The notes beneath the pieces were generated by a model, which did not search any database, was not told the origin of the DNA, and was given only the letters and a program-made list of their open reading frames with translations. Below are positions 52,853-60,535 of a stretch of 64,000 bases of DNA, in pieces. Position 1 is the first letter of the stretch. Each line of letters opens with the position of its first letter. A program made the translations under genes and the position numbers. Source of the DNA: Streptomyces ficellus (lineage in GTDB: Bacteria; Actinomycetota; Actinomycetes; Streptomycetales; Streptomycetaceae); NCBI RefSeq assembly GCF_030406405.1, contig NZ_JAUEPL010000035.1, forward strand, positions 1 through 64,000. Direction: 5' to 3'.

Positions 52853-53035
52853 AAGAAGATCTCCTCGTGGGCGGCCATCCTCTTCGCCCCCACCCTCGTC
52901 GGCACCATCTACGGCATGAACTTCGACCATATGCCGGAGCTGCACTGGGTGTACGGCTACCCCTTCGCGATCCTGCTGATGGCAGTGGTGTGCACGAGCC
53001 TGTACGTGGTCTTCAAGAAGCGGGACTGGCTGTGA
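52853..53035 (+). pseudogene. Duplicated 3' end of corA (right repeat, attR-like)
   Basis: This encodes KKISSWAAILFAPTLVGTIYGMNFDHMPELHWVYGYPFAILLMAVVCTSLYVVFKKRDWL and a TGA stop. It aligns with the last 61 codons of corA at 25323-25505 without gaps, with bases 52916-52992 identical. Codons here follow normal Streptomyces preference (CTC, TTC, GCC), unlike the left copy. This may therefore be the original chromosomal end of corA, displaced by the insertion. No upstream part of corA is present. Confidence 0.85.
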
Positions 53036-53300
53036 CACCGCACTGACGAAGCCACCCAGGGCGGAGTGCGCTCCGCGTCGCATCCCTCGCGGGCTGCGGC
53101 TTCGGCGGGACCCGACCGTGCGCCCTGCTCGGCGGCGACCGGGCTGGTCTCCCCACCTTCGCCGCGGGCGCGGTGGCCGCGGTGCTCCTCCGGCGCGCAC
53201 TGGACGCGTCCTGGCTCGTACGAGACGACGGGCACGCGCCTGACAGCGGTGACGCCGGAAGGCCGCGAGGCCCTCCGGCGTCATCTGAGGAGTCCGGCCC
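53036..53300 (+). other. Possible remnant of a MarR/PadR-type regulator
   Basis: The region ends in RLTAVTPEGREALRRHLRSPAL, the usual wing and final helix of MarR/PadR regulators (LTxEGREALRRHL). Upstream of that there is only scrambled sequence, so it is probably a fragment. Confidence 0.3.
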
Positions 53301-55604
53301 TTACTTGAGGTAGACCAGTCCGTCGGTGGTGATGGCCGGCCGGCCGGATGTGCCGACCACGACGACCTTCACCGTGTGCTTGGCGCTGGTCGCCCAGGTC
53401 TTGGTCCAGATCGCGTCACGGTACTTCGTGGTGCTCGACTTCAGGTCGACCGTCGCCACCTTCACCCCGTCGACGTAGACGTACGCCTGTCCGGAGGTCG
53501 AGGCCCGCGACACCACCCAGGAGGCCGAGCGGCCGGTGAAGGTCCACGTCAGCGAGGCGCCCTTGGCGCCGCTGGAGTAGGACTTGCCACCCAGGTAGCT
53601 GGTGGAGGACTTGGTGGTCCACGTACCGGACCTGACCGCCGAGGTCTCCTGGAGGATCACCGGTGTGAAGGTGCCGGAGGCGGAGCCGGTGTTGCCGGCG
53701 ACGTCGTACGCGGTCATGTTCCAGGCCGTGGCCACACCTGACGTGGCGGTCCTGGCGGCGCTCGTGCTCGTGGTCGCGTACGTGACGGAGGCCGGGGCCG
53801 TGAGCCGGACGCTCTTCAGCGCCGCGTTGTCCGTGGCCTTCCACGACAGGGTGACGGGGACGGCCGTCGTGTTAACGGTGCCGGTGCGCAGTGCGAGCGT
53901 CGGCCGGGTGGTGAAGGCCGGCGCGGTGGTCTCGGCGACGACGGTGACGGCGGCGCTGGTCGACGTGCTGCCCGAGTGGTGCGTGGCGCGGACGGCGACG
54001 CTGTGCGAGCCGAGGGCGAGGTTCGTGGACGCCGACGTGGCGGTGCCCGCCACGGCGACGGCCGGCTTGCCGTCGACCAGCAGCTCGTAGCCCTTGATGA
54101 GGGACGACGGCGTGGTCGCCGACCAGCCCACCGCCAGGGCCGCCTTGGTGTAGTGGGTCGTCCCGGACTTCGGCGCGCTGACGGACGTGATGGTGAGTCC
54201 GGCGACCGGGCCAGCCGCCCACTTGCGCAGGTTCGGCAGCTGCGCGTAGAAGGCGTTGCCGGGGCACTGGGTGTTGTAGCCGTCGCGGTGGCCGTGGATG
54301 GTGGGGAAGCTCAGCTGGGCGCCCTTGGCCCAGGACTTGCCGAAGTAGTTGGTGCCGCCCGCGCCCGCCGTGAGGGTGGTGGTGCCGGTCGGGCTCACGC
54401 CGTACTGGCCGAGCTTCCAGCCGGCCACCCGGGCGACGGAGGTCAGCGCGGCCTCCGGCGGTGCGATGTCCGTGTAGGTGCCGAGGACGGAGATGCCGGT
54501 GGTCTCACCGTTGAAGCCGTAGGCGTGGGCGCCCATCACCGGGCGGTCGATGCCGCCCTTACGGCCCTCGTAGACCACGCCGCACCGGTCGACGAGGAAG
54601 TTGTACCCGATGTCCTTCCAGCCCAGCGTCTTGACGTGGTACGCGTAGATGCCGCGCACCAGGGCCGGGCCGTCGGCGCAGGCGTACGCGTTGGACTCGG
54701 CGGTGTGGTGCACGACGACCGCCTTGACCTTGCCGCCGGGCAGGTAACCGGGCTCCTCCGGGCTGATCGACTCGTCGGCGCCCCACTGCGCGCGTGACGT
54801 GACCGGAGGTTGCGGCATCGACGACGGCGGCGCGGGCGGCACGGTGGACGTCGCGCTCGGGCTCGGGCTGGTGCTCGGGATCGGGCTCGTGGAGGCGGAC
54901 GCGGACGGCTCCGGCGACGCGGTGCTCGGCGAGGGAGCCGGCTCGGACGTCGCCGACTCGCCGGTCGCGGGCTCGGAGGGCGCCGGCTCGGACGGTGCGG
55001 GCTCGCTCGCCGCGGGCTCGGACGGCGCCGGCTCGGTGGGCGACGGCTCACCGGACGCGGACGGCTCCCCGGTCTCCACGGCGAACGCCGCCGGTTCCAT
55101 GGCGGACGACCGCGCGTCCCCCTTGCCCGGGTCGATCATGTGCAGCCGCAGCCCGGCAGGAAGCTTTCCGCTGCTCCTGCCGCCCGCGGTGATCCGCACC
55201 TCCACCCCGGTGGAGGGGCCGACCCAGGCGGGCTCGGTGCCGCCGCGCTCGGCGCCGGACTCGCCCTGCCCGGTGTCGCCGTCCAGCGTGAGCCAGCGCC
55301 CCCACCGGCCGGACTCCGCGCCGCGGGTGCGCGCCTCGACGGTCGCCTTGACGCGGGCCGCGGGGTCGGTCCACGTCACACCCAGCAGGCTGAAGGGTTC
55401 GGTGTCCCGCTGCCCCAGTGCCGCGCTGCGCCCGTCGGCGCTGGTCTCCAGCCCGGCGCTGCGTACGTCGGTCCTGACCGGCCCGCCCTTCGCCTCGCCG
55501 CCGGTGCCGAAGTCCCCTGCGCCGGTCACCCCTTGGAACACCAGCACCCCGGACAGCCCGGCCGCAACCGCGGCAGCCGCGCCCCATACCCGACGAGATC
55601 TCAT
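53301..55604 (-). CDS. Secreted peptidoglycan-recognition amidase, multidomain
   Basis: About 767 residues from ATG 55604; GTG 55637 is an in-frame alternative. A signal peptide (WGAAAAVAAGLSGVLVFQGV) is followed by a beta-rich domain with DTEPFSLLGVTWTDPAARV. A Ser/Pro/Glu linker of repeated EPAPSEPA units follows, then the PGRP amidase domain. That begins VTSRAQWGADES, with zinc ligands in VVVHHTAESNAY and IHGHRDGYNTQCPGNAFY. Two Ig-like repeats come after (SVSAPKSGTTHYTKAALAVGW; TAPAFTTRPTLALRTGTVN). It would cleave MurNAc-L-Ala bonds outside the cell. It is divergent from a two-component system that may sense the wall. Confidence 0.88.
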   Translation of the reverse strand: MRSRRVWGAAAAVAAGLSGVLVFQGVTGAGDFGTGGEAKGGPVRTDVRSAGLETSADGRSAALGQRDTEPFSLLGVTWTDPAARVKATVEARTRGAESGRWGRWLTLDGDTGQGESGAERGGTEPAWVGPSTGVEVRITAGGRSSGKLPAGLRLHMIDPGKGDARSSAMEPAAFAVETGEPSASGEPSPTEPAPSEPAASEPAPSEPAPSEPATGESATSEPAPSPSTASPEPSASASTSPIPSTSPSPSATSTVPPAPPSSMPQPPVTSRAQWGADESISPEEPGYLPGGKVKAVVVHHTAESNAYACADGPALVRGIYAYHVKTLGWKDIGYNFLVDRCGVVYEGRKGGIDRPVMGAHAYGFNGETTGISVLGTYTDIAPPEAALTSVARVAGWKLGQYGVSPTGTTTLTAGAGGTNYFGKSWAKGAQLSFPTIHGHRDGYNTQCPGNAFYAQLPNLRKWAAGPVAGLTITSVSAPKSGTTHYTKAALAVGWSATTPSSLIKGYELLVDGKPAVAVAGTATSASTNLALGSHSVAVRATHHSGSTSTSAAVTVVAETTAPAFTTRPTLALRTGTVNTTAVPVTLSWKATDNAALKSVRLTAPASVTYATTSTSAARTATSGVATAWNMTAYDVAGNTGSASGTFTPVILQETSAVRSGTWTTKSSTSYLGGKSYSSGAKGASLTWTFTGRSASWVVSRASTSGQAYVYVDGVKVATVDLKSSTTKYRDAIWTKTWATSAKHTVKVVVVGTSGRPAITTDGLVYLK

Positions 55605-55631
55605 AAGACCGTTCAAAGCCCTTCGCGTGGA

Positions 55632-55679
55632 AAGCACGTGGAGAAGTACGTGTGGAAGTGCACGTGGAAGTACGTGCGG
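55632..55679. repeat. Four 12-bp direct repeats in divergent promoter region
   Basis: Units AAGCACGTGGAG, AAGTACGTGTGG, AAGTGCACGTGG and AAGTACGTGCGG follow each other without spacers between the amidase start and the response-regulator start. Tandem direct repeats of about one helical turn are typical binding sites for OmpR-type regulators, so the adjacent regulator is the first candidate. Confidence 0.6.
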
Positions 55680-55768
55680 AAGCAGGCACCGTCTATACCG
55701 CGTACCTCAAGCAAGAAGCCAACGCATTCACATACGGCCCGAAACGCGCATTCAGTACATCTGTTGGC

Positions 55769-55786
55769 TGACAGACACGGCTGTCA
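55769..55786 (+). promoter_or_regulatory. Palindrome upstream of the response regulator
   Basis: TGACAG and CTGTCA arms (6-bp, 6-base spacer) lie 27 bp before GTG 55813. This could be an operator or part of the promoter. The downstream sequence aaaatttc is locally A/T-rich. Confidence 0.35.
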
Positions 55787-55812
55787 AAATTTCAAGCATT
55801 AAGCTCCGTGGC

Positions 55813-56526
55813 GTGCGCGTACTTCTGGTGGAAGACGATGAGCCGGTCGCCCAGTCGCTCCGGCGTGGCCTGCTGCGGTACGGCTTCGAGGTGCAGTGGG
55901 TCGGCACGGGCGGGGCGGCGCTGGCCTTTGAGGGACCGTACGACGTCGTCCTGCTCGACCTCGGCCTGCCCGACACCGACGGCCTCGACGTCTGCAAGGC
56001 CCTGCGGGAGCGCGGGGACGTACCGATCATCGTGATCAGTGCCCGCAGCGACGAGACGGACCGGGTCGTCGGCCTGGAGCTGGGCGCCGACGACTACGTC
56101 TCCAAGCCCTTCGGCGTACGGGAGGTCATCGCGCGCATCAGGGCGGTGATGCGCAGGACGCGGCCGCGGAACTCCGACGCTCCGGCGGCCGGGCCCGACC
56201 GTTACGGGCCGCGCCTGACCGTCGACCGCAAAGCCGCGCGCGTACACCTCGACGGTGCGGAGGTGGCGCTCGCGCCCAAGGAGTACGACCTGCTCGCCTT
56301 CCTCACCGAGGAGCCGGGCGCGCTGATGTCGCGCGAGCAGATCATGGAGGCGGTGTGGGACGCCAACTGGTTCGGGCCGACGAAGACCCTCGATGTCCAT
56401 GTCGCGGCGCTGCGGCGGAAGCTGGCAGGCGCGATCACGATCGAGGCGGTACGGGGGGTGGGCTTCCGGCTGGTCGTCGGTGAGGACGGCGTGGCTGCGG
56501 GCGGCCCCTCGGGCAGCGCCTCATGA
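55813..56526 (+). CDS. OmpR-family response regulator
   Basis: A 237-residue regulator starting at GTG 55813. The receiver begins VRVLLVEDDEPVAQSL, with the phospho-acceptor Asp at about residue 49 (VVLLDLGLPD) and Lys in DDYVSKPFG. The C-terminal winged helix has VALAPKEYDLLAFLTEEPGALMSREQIMEAVWDANW and TKTLDVHVAALRRKL. It overlaps the kinase gene by 4 bp, so they form a cognate pair. The four direct repeats upstream suggest control of the divergent amidase or itself. Confidence 0.93.
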   Translation: MRVLLVEDDEPVAQSLRRGLLRYGFEVQWVGTGGAALAFEGPYDVVLLDLGLPDTDGLDVCKALRERGDVPIIVISARSDETDRVVGLELGADDYVSKPFGVREVIARIRAVMRRTRPRNSDAPAAGPDRYGPRLTVDRKAARVHLDGAEVALAPKEYDLLAFLTEEPGALMSREQIMEAVWDANWFGPTKTLDVHVAALRRKLAGAITIEAVRGVGFRLVVGEDGVAAGGPSGSAS

Positions 56527-57944
56527 TCCGCCGGCTCATCCGCAGCTATGTGCTGCTCGTGGCGGTCGCCATCGGCCTGTTCACCATCCCGGTGGCCTTC
56601 ACGCTCACCGCCCAGCTGCGGGACGACACCGAGCTGTCCGTCAGCCGCGAGGCCACCACCATGGCGCTGCTGCTCGGCAACGGCGACGACGCCTCGTGCC
56701 GGGCCCTGGAGCAGATGGCCAGGGCCTACCGCGACGAGACGCCCGGTGAGGTGCAGGTGACCGCCACCGCGACATGCGCGGCGGAGCTGCCCCGGCCGGA
56801 GCGGGACGCGCACCTGACCGAGGTCCTGGAGCACGGCAGGCCCACGACCGACTGGGGCTCCTCCTTCATCTGGGGGCCGCACCTGGTGGTCACCGTCCCC
56901 GCACACGAGCGCTCGGCGGACGGGAACAAGGACGGGGGCGGGGGCGACGACGGGGGCAAGGAGGAAGGCGCGGTCGTGGGCGCCGTACGGGTCGCGTACT
57001 CGACCAGCGGTCTCACCGACCGGCTGTGGACCATCTGGGGCTTCCGCGCGGCCCTCGCCGTCATCGTCCTGGGCGCGGCGGCCGGTCTTGGCGCGATCGC
57101 CGCCCGCCGCCTGACCCGCCCCCTGCGCCAGCTCAACGACATGGCGAGCAAGTTCAGCGACGGCGACCTGACGGCCCGCTCCCCGGTGACCGGCCCGCAG
57201 GAGACACAGACCCTGGCACGCACGCTCAACCAGGGCGCGGAACGTCTCGACACCCTGATCGGCGCGCAGCGCATCTTCGTGGCGGACGCGTCCCATCAAC
57301 TCAGGACCCCGCTGACAGCGTTGCGGCTGTCGCTCGACAACATCGCGGACGGCGTGGACGACGAGCTCGTCAAGGAGGACGTGGAGCAGGCGACGGCCGA
57401 GGTGGTCCGGATGAGCCGCCTGGTCAGCGGCCTGCTGGTGCTTGCCCGGGCGGAGGCGAAGGCGACCGCGGCGGAGCCGCTCTCGCTGCGCGACGTCATC
57501 GAGGAGCGGTTCGCGGTCTGGCGGCCGGCCGCCGATGAGCGCGGAGTGACCGTCGCGCTCACGGGAAGTGCCGATGACCGGCTGCTGGTGTCGGCCACCC
57601 CCGGTCACCTGGACCAGGTCCTGGACAACGTGCTGTCCAACGCCCTGGAGGTCTCACCGGACGGTGGCACGATCACCGTGCGGGTGGAGCGCGAGGGCGA
57701 CGAGGTGGAACTGTCGGTCCTCGACGGGGGCCCCGGCATGCCCGATACCGAGAAGGCCCGTGCCTTCGACCGCTTCTGGCGCGGCCGGGGCCTCACCGGG
57801 CGCGCCGGCTCGGGTCTCGGGCTCGCCGTGGTCAGGCAGCTGGTGACGGACGACGGCGGGACCGTGGCGCTGCGGGACGCGCCCGGGGGCGGGTTGTGCG
57901 TGGTGATCAGTTTGCGGGCGGCAGCACAGAGGAGTGGTGGTTGA
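56523..57944 (+). CDS. Sensor histidine kinase
   Basis: A 473-residue kinase. Helix 1 is LLVAVAIGLFTIPVAFTLTA (about 11-30). An external sensor of about 135 residues with one Cys pair (ASCRALEQ, TATCAAEL) and a Gly/Asp-rich loop follows. Helix 2 is ALAVIVLGAAAGLGAIA (about 177-193), then HAMP. The H-box is FVADASHQLRTPLTAL with His258; the N-box is NVLSNALEVSPDGG; DGGPGMP and GSGLGLAVV complete the ATPase. The external signal is unknown. Its 3' end overlaps the convergent SnoaL-like gene by 38 bp. Confidence 0.93.
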   Translation: MIRRLIRSYVLLVAVAIGLFTIPVAFTLTAQLRDDTELSVSREATTMALLLGNGDDASCRALEQMARAYRDETPGEVQVTATATCAAELPRPERDAHLTEVLEHGRPTTDWGSSFIWGPHLVVTVPAHERSADGNKDGGGGDDGGKEEGAVVGAVRVAYSTSGLTDRLWTIWGFRAALAVIVLGAAAGLGAIAARRLTRPLRQLNDMASKFSDGDLTARSPVTGPQETQTLARTLNQGAERLDTLIGAQRIFVADASHQLRTPLTALRLSLDNIADGVDDELVKEDVEQATAEVVRMSRLVSGLLVLARAEAKATAAEPLSLRDVIEERFAVWRPAADERGVTVALTGSADDRLLVSATPGHLDQVLDNVLSNALEVSPDGGTITVRVEREGDEVELSVLDGGPGMPDTEKARAFDRFWRGRGLTGRAGSGLGLAVVRQLVTDDGGTVALRDAPGGGLCVVISLRAAAQRSGG

Positions 57945-58407
57945 CGATCAGCCACGTGCCGTTGCGCTTCTCGTACGCGTAGGTGTAACGGGCCTCGACG
58001 GTGCGCTCCTCGCCGGTCTTCGCGTCGGTGAAATGGAACCTGTACAGGCCCGTGTCGATCGCCGAGTTCTGGTCGAGGACATTGATGACGCTGCGGATCT
58101 TCTCGCCTCTCGGCTTGTTGTCCTGGAAGTGCTCGAAGTAGTCGATGATCGCGGCGCGGTCGGTGCGGATCTGCGGGGAAGCGGTCGGCAGGAGCACCGC
58201 GTCCTTCGCATACCTCGCGGCGACCGTCTCGGCGTCGCCGCTCTGCAGGGCCTTGTTCCATCCGTCGAAGAGCGCGGCGATCTGCTTCTTGGTGGGCCTG
58301 GCGCCGGCGTCGGAGCTGGCGGCGCCGACGCCCACGGTCACCGTGGCCCCGGTGACGAGGGCGGTGGTGGTGACGAGAGCTGCGCGTATGCGGGCCTTAC
58401 GGGTCAT
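57907..58407 (-). CDS. Secreted SnoaL-like (SgcJ/EcaC family) protein
   Basis: A 166-residue protein with an N-terminal signal peptide (RAALVTTTALVTGATVTVGVGAA). A NTF2/SnoaL-type fold follows: KKQIAALFDGWNKALQSGDAETVAARYAKDAVLLPTASPQIRTDRAAIIDYFEHFQ, then YRFHFTDAKTGEERTVEARYTYAYEKRNGTWLIVNHHSS. The DxW...GD...YA.DAVLLPT and W.IVNHHSS blocks define the SgcJ/EcaC group. The name oxidoreductase is customary, but activity is unproven. ATG 58407 is chosen so that the signal peptide begins directly. Confidence 0.85.
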   Translation of the reverse strand: MTRKARIRAALVTTTALVTGATVTVGVGAASSDAGARPTKKQIAALFDGWNKALQSGDAETVAARYAKDAVLLPTASPQIRTDRAAIIDYFEHFQDNKPRGEKIRSVINVLDQNSAIDTGLYRFHFTDAKTGEERTVEARYTYAYEKRNGTWLIVNHHSSVLPPAN

Positions 58408-58788
58408 ATCAACTCCAGTGCTGTGGTGGTCACTTGCGCCGCCGGCTTCCTCTGTGGCGGGAGTGACTCCAGATTCGCGGGGCACTGGTTAGCGCTGACC
58501 CAAGGGACGTACAGGGCACGGGCAGGGAACACCCAATTTCCGCTGCCCCTGATTGCCGTGAAGCGCACGGCGCTCCGGCGCGGCGTTCAGGTATCGCGCG
58601 GCCCACTGAAGCGCTCGGTGACGGTGGTGGACCTCCAGGGCCTTAACCTGGCGCAGGCCGCGACGCGGTGAGAGGCTTTCCGGTTCATCCTGCCCGGCCC
58701 CCGCGACCGAACGACACCGCGGGGTACCGGGCCTCGGCGTCTTCGGCGGCGAGGGGCGAGGGGCCAGGGGGCGCAGTGGGGGGGGACG
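58408..58788. other. No gene recognised
   Basis: About 380 bp between divergent genes. No frame shows convincing codon bias. Presumably it contains both promoters. Confidence 0.4.
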
Positions 58789-59904
58789 ATGCTTGAGCTG
58801 ACACCGTCGCAGGTCCGGGCCGCGGCCGTGGCCGCGCAGGGGCTGCACACCTCCTCGGCCGCGCAGCGCACCCCACTGGAGGTCTTGCGCGCGCTCGGCT
58901 GTATCCAGATCGACACCATCAACGTGGTGCGCCGGTCCCACGAGCTGGTGATGCTGGCGCGGGGCGTTCCCTCGGACGCGGCACGGGCTTACGCCTCCCA
59001 CGAGGACAAGGCGAGTTTCTTCGAATACTGGGCGCACGCCGCCGCCTTCACGCCGGTCGAGCTGTGGCCGCTGTTCGCGTTCCGCCGGCGCCGCACCGCC
59101 ACCCACGGATGGCGCGGCCCCGCCGTGGATCCGGAGGCATGTGCGGAGGTGCGCCGGCTGGCTGACGAACGCGGCTCGGTCACCATCAGCGATCTGGGCG
59201 GGGCGGGCGGGAATAGGTGGGAGCGCGGCTCGCCGCGCAAGTGGGCGGCGGAATGGCTGTGGGCGACCGGGGAGCTCGTGTGTGTACGCCGACTGGGCTG
59301 GAAGCGGGTGTACGAACCGGTCGAGCGCGCGCTGCCCGAGCACCTGCGCGCCGACGCCCCTGACGACGATGCCTGCCTGCGAGGGCTGACCGGGATCGCG
59401 CTGCGCAACCTCGGCGTGGCCACCGCCGAGGACGTCGCGGACTACTTCCGTCTGCCCGCCCAGCAGGTTCGGCTACAGCTGGAGCGGCTGCCGCAGGCCC
59501 GCCCCGTCCGGGTCGAGGGCTGGCCGGACAGCACCTGGGCCCACACGGAGCTCCTGGAACACGGGGAGACGGCCGTGGACGAGGAGAGGGTCACCCCGCT
59601 GTCCCCCTTCGACTCGCTGATCTGGACGCGCCCCCGCATGCGGCGACTGTTCGGCGTCGAGTACCTGCTGGAGGCGTACAAGCCCGCGGCCACACGCGAG
59701 TGCGGCTACTTCGGGCTCCCCGTCCTGGCCGGGGACCGCGTCGTCGGCCGGGTGGCGCTGCGGGCCCGCAGCGGGAAGGCGACCCTCGAAGGGCGCCAGG
59801 TCACCGACCCTGCCTGGACGCACGCCGTCGACACGGCCGCCCAGGTCGCCGCCGCATGGGCCAACGCCACTGTGGAGCAGCCCACCGCGACAAAGCCTCA
59901 TTGA
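58789..59904 (+). CDS. YcaQ-like winged-helix protein (putative DNA glycosylase family)
   Basis: A 371-residue protein of the HTH_42/YcaQ (AlkX) family. Seen: LEVLRALGCIQIDTINVVRRSHELVMLAR near the N-terminus, FEYWAHAAAFTPVELWPLFAFRRRR with the EYWAHxA motif, and late TPLSPFDSLIWTRPRMRRLFGVEYLLEAYKPAATRECGYFGLPVLAGDRVVGRV. The IQIDTIN and FDSLIW...FDF-type blocks match enzymes that unhook interstrand crosslinks. Whether this paralogue has that activity is unknown. Confidence 0.85.
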   Translation: MLELTPSQVRAAAVAAQGLHTSSAAQRTPLEVLRALGCIQIDTINVVRRSHELVMLARGVPSDAARAYASHEDKASFFEYWAHAAAFTPVELWPLFAFRRRRTATHGWRGPAVDPEACAEVRRLADERGSVTISDLGGAGGNRWERGSPRKWAAEWLWATGELVCVRRLGWKRVYEPVERALPEHLRADAPDDDACLRGLTGIALRNLGVATAEDVADYFRLPAQQVRLQLERLPQARPVRVEGWPDSTWAHTELLEHGETAVDEERVTPLSPFDSLIWTRPRMRRLFGVEYLLEAYKPAATRECGYFGLPVLAGDRVVGRVALRARSGKATLEGRQVTDPAWTHAVDTAAQVAAAWANATVEQPTATKPH

Positions 59905-59947
59905 CGCCATCGCGCGGCGGCCACCTGCGCGGTCGCCCGCGCAGCGC

Positions 59948-60139
59948 TTACCGGGGGGTGCCGCCGTCTTCGGTGGGGCGGCACAGCAGGTCGGGGGCGA
60001 TCAGGAATCCCGCGCCGGCGATCGCCCCGTCCCTGGCCCATACGCGCACCACCGCCCCCTCCAGCGGCACACCCGGCAGGCACCGGTCCCCCACCTCACC
60101 CACGAACCACGGACCGACCTTCCCTGGCACCCCCAGCAC
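59948..60139 (-). pseudogene. N-terminal fragment of a trypsin-like protease
   Basis: Minus-strand GTG/ATG region near 60139 opens MLGVPGKVGPWFVGEVGDRCLPGVPLEGAVVRVWARDGAIAGAGFLIAPDLLC and then RPTEDGGTPR and a stop. AVVRVWxxDGAIAGAGFLIAPDLLCTCAHVV is the expected opening of a trypsin-like domain. Here the match ends immediately before the catalytic-His TCAHV segment, so the protein is truncated and inactive. Confidence 0.5.
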
Positions 60140-60535
60140 AGGACGCCGGAGCGGAACAGCGTCCGGCGGGCCCGCTTCCGGCGGTCGCCCGGGTTCGCCC
60201 GGCGTTCGCCCGGCGTTCGCTCAACGGATGCTCAGATTCGAATAACGGTACGGTCACGCTCGCTGGGCTTTCGGAGATTACTGATCGTTATGTGACCCAG
60301 ACCACTAAAGAATGCGTAAAGGCCGTGGTAGAACTGCGCAACTCCGCAGGTGGCACCACCCCTCGCCGCCGTACGGAGTGCCGGCTCGTGCCGGCTGTTA
60401 CGACGAGGTGATCACTGTCCGAGTCCACGGACATGTCACCTCGCGTCGCCGATCGGACAGCGGCGTTCGCTCAAAGCCCGCACACCATCCGGCGCGACCT
60501 CCCGCGTGCCGGCCCTGCGCCATCGAGGTAGCCCA
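60140..60535 (+). promoter_or_regulatory. Upstream region of the symporter gene
   Basis: About 400 bp without a convincing gene. The part 60240-60330 is less GC-rich (for example gattactgatcgttatgtgacc) and likely holds the symporter promoter. GAGGT at about 60525 is the ribosome binding site. Confidence 0.35.

Larger units (their letters stand above)
25386..52992. mobile_element. Decayed integrative island in corA, about 27.5 kb
   Basis: Direct repeats of the corA 3' end (25323-25505 and 52853-53035) bound this segment and lie exactly 27,530 bp apart without gaps. A frameshifted tyrosine recombinase is immediately inside the left repeat, the usual place for an integrase beside attL. The contents are accessory: a lasso-peptide operon, stress-type genes, IS elements and many truncated genes, in contrast to the intact operons outside. 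I see no intact replication or conjugation genes, so it is probably fixed. An alternative origin is recombination between two corA paralogues. Confidence 0.65.
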
